Positions 22,101 to 26,783 of a stretch of 26,783 nucleotides of DNA are shown here, piece by piece. Positions within the stretch are counted from its first letter, which is position 1. Each line of letters starts with the position of its first letter. The notes under the pieces were generated by a model that made no database searches, had not been told where the DNA came from, and saw nothing but the letters and a program-made list of their open reading frames with translations. The translations under genes and the position numbers were made by a program. The stretch is from Citromicrobium sp. (lineage in GTDB: Bacteria > Pseudomonadota > Alphaproteobacteria > Sphingomonadales > Sphingomonadaceae): NCBI GenBank assembly GCA_002712945.1, contig PAVA01000045.1:1-26783 (forward strand), read 5' to 3'.

Positions 22101-23786
22101 TCACTTGCCGGGCACGGTCTCGCTCAACTGGCTCCGGCGCGCCCGCATCCGGAACTCGGTCGGCTTGCGCACCGGCACCCGCAGCACGCAGCGAACACCC
22201 TCGGACGCGAAGGTGAGATCGACCGGGTGCTTGAGCTCGTGCGCGACGATCTTCTCGATCAGTTCCGTGCCGAAGCCGCGGGTGCGATCCTGCGGCACCG
22301 CCGGACCTTCCGCCTCCTGCCACACGACCTCTACCAGATCGTCGCGGATGCGCGTCCAGGTGATCCGCAGCTTCCCGTGCTCGACCGAGAGCGCGCCGTA
22401 TTTCGAGGCGTTGGTCGCGAGCTCGTGGATCGCGAGGCCGAAGGACAGCGCATCATTGGGGGCAAGCTCCACCGCCGGTCCATCAAGGTGGACCTGGCCA
22501 TCGTCCACATCGACATAGGGGGCAAGCTCCGCCGTCAGGACGGCTCGCAGGGGCGTGGTGCCCCATTCCGACTGGGTCAGCAGGTCGTGCGTGGCCGACA
22601 GCGCGCGGATACGCCCGTCCAGCCCGCTCGCGAATTCATCGAGCGAGGTGGCCCGCCGCCGGGTGAGCGCGACGATCGACAATACGTTGGCCAGCGTGTT
22701 CTTGACCCGGTGGTTGAGCTCGCGGGTCAGCGAATTGCGGATCGAGTTCTGCTCGGCATAGAAATCGAGCGCGACCTGGTCCTCGTGCGCCTGCTGGGTC
22801 AGCAAGCGGGCGACGAGCATCGAAAGACTGGCCACCGCGATCCCGAACAGCAGCGTAATCATGGAGAGCAGCGAAAGCGCATCGCCGCGCGCCGATTCGA
22901 CCTCCACCGTCATCGGCCTGTCCGCCAGCCGGACCTCGATCCGGGTGACGTTGCCGGTCAGCCGCGCGGGCGCGTGCGAGGCCACGAGGTTGGCGGGGAC
23001 GGGCGCGCCGTCATACAGCCGCACACCGCGCTGCCCCACCAGTTCGCGAGTCAGCACCGCATCGAGGAAGTCCTGCGAGTTGAAGGGGCTGTAGACGAAT
23101 CCGCGGATCATCTCACGATCGGTGCCCGGCTCGAACACGGGCATGTAGACGATGAACCCCGCGCGCGCCGTGTCCCTGTCCTGAATCAGATCGAGCTTGC
23201 CGCTGGCCGTCGGGCGCCCGGTCCGGATCGCCTCCTGCATCGCCTCGCGCCGGGTTTCCTGCGAATACATGTTGAAGCCGACCGCCCGCCTGGTGGCATC
23301 CCCCATCGGCTCGAAAAACGTCACGGGAACCGCGAAGTTGCTTTCCTGCGAGGGGAGAGGCGAGATGGTGAAGTCGCTGTTCGTCTCGGACGCCACCCGC
23401 CGCTCGAACGCGTCGATCTGGTCGCGCGGCACGATCGGGCTCCAGCCGATACCGATCGAGCCGCGATAGTCGGCATCGAGTCTCAGCTCGGTCGCGAAGC
23501 GCCGGAACAGTTCGGCCGGCACCCGGTCGAGCGTGCTGATCAGCGAAGCGCCCGCGATCAGGTAGGAACCGCTGGTGTTGACCCGCCGGTCGAGCGAGGA
23601 AGCAATAACCTGCGCCGTCTCACCCAGGACAGCCTGTTCGCGCCGTCGCTCCCCACGCTCGATGGCGAAGACGCTGAGCGCAGCGATTGCGGCGATCAGC
23701 AGGAAGATCACTACCGGCACCGCGCGCGGGTAGTAGATCAGCCAGCGCCTGAATCGCCGTGTGGGAAGTGCGCTTTCAGACGCCAC
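22101..23786 (-). CDS. CHASE-domain HWE-type sensor histidine kinase of the general stress response
   Basis: A 561-residue membrane kinase. TM1 is at about residues 20-40, a periplasmic CHASE domain at about 60-290 (DADYRGSIGIGWSPIVPRDQIDAFE, FEPMGDATRRAVGFNMYSQETRREAM, TASGKLDLIQD...GFIVYMPVF) and TM2 at about 303-326. The phospho-acceptor is His359 in ELNHRVKNTLANV, and the ATP-binding part shows HELATNASKYGALS and VVWQEAEGP, the W-x-E hallmark of HWE kinases. The start is GTG 23786 with CGGAAG upstream; earlier in-frame starts would run antisense across nepR and its promoter. Such kinases (PhyK/PakF type) phosphorylate PhyR, sometimes by way of a single-domain regulator. The ligand sensed by the CHASE domain is unknown. 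Confidence 0.92.
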   Translation of the reverse strand: MASESALPTRRFRRWLIYYPRAVPVVIFLLIAAIAALSVFAIERGERRREQAVLGETAQVIASSLDRRVNTSGSYLIAGASLISTLDRVPAELFRRFATELRLDADYRGSIGIGWSPIVPRDQIDAFERRVASETNSDFTISPLPSQESNFAVPVTFFEPMGDATRRAVGFNMYSQETRREAMQEAIRTGRPTASGKLDLIQDRDTARAGFIVYMPVFEPGTDREMIRGFVYSPFNSQDFLDAVLTRELVGQRGVRLYDGAPVPANLVASHAPARLTGNVTRIEVRLADRPMTVEVESARGDALSLLSMITLLFGIAVASLSMLVARLLTQQAHEDQVALDFYAEQNSIRNSLTRELNHRVKNTLANVLSIVALTRRRATSLDEFASGLDGRIRALSATHDLLTQSEWGTTPLRAVLTAELAPYVDVDDGQVHLDGPAVELAPNDALSFGLAIHELATNASKYGALSVEHGKLRITWTRIRDDLVEVVWQEAEGPAVPQDRTRGFGTELIEKIVAHELKHPVDLTFASEGVRCVLRVPVRKPTEFRMRARRSQLSETVPGK

Positions 23787-23858
23787 GTATCTTCCGCTTC
23801 TCCGGTTCGAGTCTGTGTCCCCGCCTGGCCGGCGGTTATGCGGCCATTCTATAGCAGG

Positions 23859-23883
23859 GGAACCACGGGCAGGCCGCAACGTT
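23859..23883 (+). promoter_or_regulatory. EcfG-type promoter of nepR-ecfG
   Basis: GGAAC (23859-23863), 16 bases, CGTT (23880-23883): an exact consensus match. The expected transcription start is near 23890, giving a leader of about 70 bases to ATG 23959. Confidence 0.88.
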
Positions 23884-23958
23884 CCGGTGGTCTTGGATCG
23901 ATAATGGGAAGGGCAGGCTTGGGTTTCGGCGCACGAAGACCCATAATGGCCGACAGGC

Positions 23959-24171
23959 ATGAACGAAAAAGACAAAACGGACGCGAACGGCCCGCATAAG
24001 GTGCAGCCGGCCAAGGGTAACGAGCCGATGAGCAAGCCTCAGTGGGCGGACAGCCTGCGGAACATGTATGATTCCGTGGTCGACGAACCGATTCCCGACA
24101 GTTTCAAGGATTTGCTCGCCAAGCTGGACGAACCGGAGAAAGAAGCCGGGGACCGCGGAGGCGATACATGA
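23959..24171 (+). CDS. nepR: Anti-sigma factor NepR
   Basis: A 70-residue protein with the NepR core WADSLRNMYDSVVDEPIPDSFKDLLAKLDEP. NepR holds EcfG inactive until phospho-PhyR displaces it. The stop overlaps the ecfG start (ATGA), so the anti-sigma factor and sigma factor are made in balance. ATG 23959 has only a weak AGG close by. ATG 24028 (MSKPQWADSL) has AAGGG ten bases upstream and would give a 47-residue protein that still contains the whole core, so the start is open. Confidence 0.95.
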   Translation: MNEKDKTDANGPHKVQPAKGNEPMSKPQWADSLRNMYDSVVDEPIPDSFKDLLAKLDEPEKEAGDRGGDT

Positions 24172-24788
24172 GCACGCCCCCCGCACCCGCCGCCGATCCG
24201 GTGGAATTCAAGCGCGAGCTGACCGCCGTAGTCCCGCATTTGCGCGCCTTCGCGCGCGGGTTGTGCGGTCGGCCCGACATGGCCGACGATCTGGTTCAGG
24301 AGACGCTGATGAAGGCCTGGGCCGCGCAGGAGCGGTTCGAGCCGGGCACCAGCATGCGCGCATGGACCTTCGTGATCCTGCGCAATGCCTACCTGACCGA
24401 CATGCGCCGCAACCGCTTCCGCGGCGAATACGACGAGAACGTCGCCGAGCGAATCCTGACCGCGCCTGCGGGTCAGGAAGAGCCGATCCACCTGTCGGAC
24501 ATGCACCGCGCCCTGCTGACCCTGCCGCCGGAACGTCGCGAGGCGCTGCTGCTGGTCGGCGCGGGCGGCTTTTCCTACGAGGAAGCGGCCAATATCTGCG
24601 GCTGCGCGGTCGGCACGATCAAGAGCCGGGTCGGGCGCGCACGCGCCACGCTCAACGCCATGCTCGCCGACGGAGACATTCCGCAGCGCTCGATCGACGA
24701 CGAGACCGCGCATCGCGCGATCCTCGAGGAACTGGACGATGTCGCCGCGGGCAATGGCCTGGCCGAGCCGACCAATGGGCGCGCCTGA
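24168..24788 (+). CDS. ecfG: General stress ECF sigma factor EcfG
   Basis: A 206-residue ECF sigma factor. Region 2 is VVPHLRAFARGLCGRPDMADDLVQETLMKAW...WTFVILRNAYLTDMRR, and region 4 is ALLTLPPERREALLLVGAGGFSYEEAANICGCAVGTIKSRVGRARATL. The C-terminal 45 residues form an acidic tail. It directs RNA polymerase to GGAAC-N16/17-CGTT promoters, three of which lie in this window, including its own. A good GGAGG site precedes ATG 24168, which overlaps the nepR stop. Confidence 0.96.
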   Translation: MSTPPAPAADPVEFKRELTAVVPHLRAFARGLCGRPDMADDLVQETLMKAWAAQERFEPGTSMRAWTFVILRNAYLTDMRRNRFRGEYDENVAERILTAPAGQEEPIHLSDMHRALLTLPPERREALLLVGAGGFSYEEAANICGCAVGTIKSRVGRARATLNAMLADGDIPQRSIDDETAHRAILEELDDVAAGNGLAEPTNGRA

Positions 24789-24815
24789 GCCGCGCGCCCC
24801 GGCGCGCACCCTCCC

Positions 24816-26006
24816 ATGAGCGAGAGCGGCGGGACGCCCCCCGGGGCCGCCCCGCGCGCCAAGGGCGGCGCATCGAAGAAGCGCACCCTGCTCGCAGAAC
24901 AGGAACTGCGGCTGCTCAGCACGCTCGTCCTGCTGCTGGGGATCGGCCTGTTCCTCGCCCTGCCCTTCGTCCTCTCGATCGGTTCGGTGGTGTTCCTGCC
25001 GCTGACCACTGCGATCATCCTGTCGATCCTGCTCGCCCCGCTGGCGGACCGCCTGTCCGCCTGGGGCGTGCCCAACATGCCCGCCTCGGTGCTTTCGCTG
25101 CTGATCTTCCTCGGCATCGTCGTGCTGGCCTTCAGCGCGATCCTGCAGCCGGCCTTCAGCCTGTTCGACCGACTGCCCGAGCTCGTCGAGCAGATCGGCA
25201 CGCGTTATCAGGAACTGCAGGCCGAGTTCGCCTGGCTCGCCAATGCGAACGAAAGACTTACGAATCTCGTGGGCCAGTCGGGCGGGAACGAGGTGGTGCT
25301 GGCAGGCCCCTCCCTGTTCCAGCAGGTCGCGATCAGCGCGCCGGTGCTCCTGCTGGAAGTGATGCTCACCTTCCTGATGGCGTTCTTCATGATCGAGGCG
25401 CGCGGACGGCTGCGGCGCAACATCCTGTTCGGACGGACCAGCTTCGGCACCAGCGTCAAGGCGGCGCGCGTGCTGCGCGAGGTGCAGGACCGGGTGGCGG
25501 CCTATATCCTGACCGTCGCATGGATCAATCTGGGCGTCGGGATCGTCGTCGCCCTGGGGGCCTGGGCGATGGGGCTGCCCGCGCCGATCATGTGGGGCGG
25601 GCTGGCGACGCTCCTCAATTTCATCCCCTATATCGGCCCGCTCGCGATGACCGCGCTGCTGACGCTGTTCGGGCTCGGTACGGCGGATACGGTCTTCCTG
25701 GGGCTGATCCCGCCGGTCGCCTACGTGATCCTCCATGCGTTCGAGGCGAACGCGATCACGCCCGCCATCCTCGGGCGGCGCTTCACCATGAACCCGGTGA
25801 TGATCCTGCTCGCCTTTTCCTATTTCACCTGGATCTGGGGCGCGATCGGCGCGCTGCTATCGGTCCCGATCCTGCTGATGCTAACCGCCTTTTTCGACCA
25901 TATCGGCCGACCCAACCTGCTCGGCTTCATTTTCGGCGAGCCCTTGTTCCAGACCCCTCTGCTCGAAGCCGACGAGGGCATCGCCGAGAGTCCGCCGCCG
26001 CAATAG
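24816..26006 (+). CDS. AI-2E transporter (PerM) family membrane protein
   Basis: A 396-residue polytopic protein with the PerM/YdiK/TqsA layout: two N-terminal helices (about 28-75), a third at about 85-110, an amphipathic region (AFSLFDRLPELVEQIGTRYQELQAEF), then four to five helices. The family signatures are INLGVGIVVALGAWAMGLPAPIMWGGLATLLNFIPYIGPL and LLSVPILLMLTAFFDHIGRPNLLGFIFGEPLF. Functions in the family range from signal efflux to Na+/H+ exchange, so no substrate is assigned. It begins 27 bases after ecfG on the same strand and could be co-transcribed with it, which would place it in the stress regulon (inference). Confidence 0.88.
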   Translation: MSESGGTPPGAAPRAKGGASKKRTLLAEQELRLLSTLVLLLGIGLFLALPFVLSIGSVVFLPLTTAIILSILLAPLADRLSAWGVPNMPASVLSLLIFLGIVVLAFSAILQPAFSLFDRLPELVEQIGTRYQELQAEFAWLANANERLTNLVGQSGGNEVVLAGPSLFQQVAISAPVLLLEVMLTFLMAFFMIEARGRLRRNILFGRTSFGTSVKAARVLREVQDRVAAYILTVAWINLGVGIVVALGAWAMGLPAPIMWGGLATLLNFIPYIGPLAMTALLTLFGLGTADTVFLGLIPPVAYVILHAFEANAITPAILGRRFTMNPVMILLAFSYFTWIWGAIGALLSVPILLMLTAFFDHIGRPNLLGFIFGEPLFQTPLLEADEGIAESPPPQ

Positions 26007-26010
26007 CAAA

Positions 26011-26040
26011 GGGGCCGAACCGCATGTGCGGCCCGGCCCC
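26011..26040. terminator. Bidirectional terminator between convergent genes
   Basis: GGGGCCG (26011-26017) pairs with CGGCCCC (26034-26040), with an inner CCGC/GCGG hairpin. There is no strong U tract on either side, only TTT on the minus side. It lies between the PerM-family gene and the superoxide dismutase gene, which converge here. Confidence 0.6.
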
Positions 26041-26066
26041 TCCGGTGCATCGTCAGGCGAGGCGCC

Positions 26067-26681
26067 TCAGTTCGGATAGGTCCAGGTCTTGCCCCGCGCG
26101 AGGTTCTCGCTCGCGAAGGCCCAGTTGAGCTTTTCCGTCGTCAGCGCCTTGAGATAGGCGGGGCGGGCGTTCTGGTGATCGAGATAGTAGGCATGTTCCC
26201 ACAGATCGATCACGAGCAGCGGGTTGACCCCGTCCTGATCGGCCAGGGTGTCGCCATCGTGCGTTTCCTCGATGGTCAGCGACCCGCCCTTTTCGGCCAG
26301 CCACACCCAGCCGCTGGCGAAGTGGCCCGCGCCGCGTTCCTGCAGCTTTTCCTTGAGCGAATCGACCGACCCGAAGGCGCTTTCGATCATGCTCTTGAGC
26401 TCGTCCGAGGGCGCACTCTCTTCGCCTGCCATCGAGTTCCAGTAGAAGCCGTGGTTCCAGCTCTGCGCGGAGTTGTTGAACAGGCCCTGGTCGCTTCCGC
26501 GCGCGGCCGCGATCACCTCTTCGAGCGACTTGCCGGCATGCTCGGTGCCCTCGATCGCCGCGTTGGTCTTGTCGATATAGGCCTTGTGGTGCTTGCCGTG
26601 ATGGTAGCTGAGCGTTTCGGCGGAAACCGCCGGGGCCAGCACGTCGTCAGGATAAGGCAGGGGGGTTACTTCAAAAGCCAT
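26067..26681 (-). CDS. sodB: Superoxide dismutase, iron type (SodB)
   Basis: A 204-residue enzyme that converts superoxide to oxygen and hydrogen peroxide in the cytoplasm. The metal ligands are H27 (LSYHHGKHHKAY), H77 (SWNHGFYW), D159 and H163 (DLWEHAYYLDH). FNNSAQSWNHGFYW, with Gln73 before the metal-binding His, is the arrangement of Fe-type enzymes; Mn or cambialistic use cannot be excluded. The start is ATG 26681 (MAFEVTPLPYP) with GGGAGA nine bases upstream. The remaining 100 bases to the window end hold no feature that I can support. Confidence 0.95.
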   Translation of the reverse strand: MAFEVTPLPYPDDVLAPAVSAETLSYHHGKHHKAYIDKTNAAIEGTEHAGKSLEEVIAAARGSDQGLFNNSAQSWNHGFYWNSMAGEESAPSDELKSMIESAFGSVDSLKEKLQERGAGHFASGWVWLAEKGGSLTIEETHDGDTLADQDGVNPLLVIDLWEHAYYLDHQNARPAYLKALTTEKLNWAFASENLARGKTWTYPN

Positions 26682-26783
26682 GGTCTTCGATCTCCCGTTT
26701 TCTTGGTGAAGGGTTAGCTGTCGGTTTCTCAACGCGCCGGCGCGCCATCCGTTGCATTGTCGGCCGGATTTTCGCGGTCCGTC

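Noticed and set aside
23787..24035. N-terminal extension of the CHASE-HWE kinase up to 24035
   Set aside because: It would run antisense across nepR and its promoter and adds no recognisable domain. GTG 23786 with CGGAAG just precedes the first membrane helix.
24068..26128. 686-codon plus-strand and 565-codon minus-strand frames over ecfG and the PerM-family gene
   Set aside because: Both are low-complexity Arg/Gln/Asp-rich translations in shadow frames of well-supported genes.
1..26783. CRISPR array, insertion sequence, rRNA or retron-type element
   Set aside because: I saw no regularly spaced repeats, transposase or reverse transcriptase motifs, or rRNA sequence.

Overview
The window reads as a chromosome segment from a GC-rich alphaproteobacterium, most likely a sphingomonad of the Erythrobacter type. 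The main reasons are a complete alphaproteobacterial general stress response cluster (PhyR, NepR, EcfG and a CHASE-HWE kinase), a class I PHA synthase with a phasin, and the lptF-lptG pair. The genus is an inference from gene content; nothing in the window proves it.

Left part, about 1-8100, is accessory DNA. Two overlapping uncharacterised genes (3-1564, +) resemble cargo of mobile elements. A three-gene operon on the minus strand (4632 down to 1848) encodes a HicA-like small protein, a HicB-like/helix-turn-helix protein and a KGGVGR-variant MinD/ParA-type ATPase with a repeat-rich C-terminus. Divergent from it, a compact CBASS module encodes a Cap15-like membrane/beta-barrel effector and a CD-NTase (4714-6581, +). 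It is followed by a DUF2235 alpha/beta hydrolase with a C-terminal LysM-like domain (6691-8037, +). Two copies of a GTTGACAT..GTCAAC palindrome lie between the divergent operons. The region stops at a tRNA-Cys gene (8110-8183, -) whose 3' end faces the accessory block, the usual geometry of an integration site.

Right part, about 8200-26783, is compact core genome. It holds a TesB-like thioesterase, an open reading frame that joins an OmpR-type winged helix to a crotonase, the alanine transaminase alaC, and divergently phaC followed by a lysine/alanine-rich phasin. The phasin promoter region carries two full matches to the published PhaR operator consensus. Then come clpS, lptF, lptG, a GNAT acetyltransferase, and a fatty-acid-hydroxylase gene followed by a YghO-like acyltransferase gene. 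The latter two may act in sphingolipid acyl-chain metabolism.

The general stress response cluster (20348-24788) contains a single-domain response regulator, phyR, a convergent CHASE-HWE histidine kinase, nepR and ecfG. I found three GGAAC-N16/17-CGTT promoters, one in front of each of the three plus-strand units: the response regulator, phyR, and nepR-ecfG. This implies that the whole circuit is auto-activated by EcfG and ties the otherwise anonymous response regulator to it. The window closes with a PerM/AI-2E family membrane protein and a convergent iron-type superoxide dismutase.
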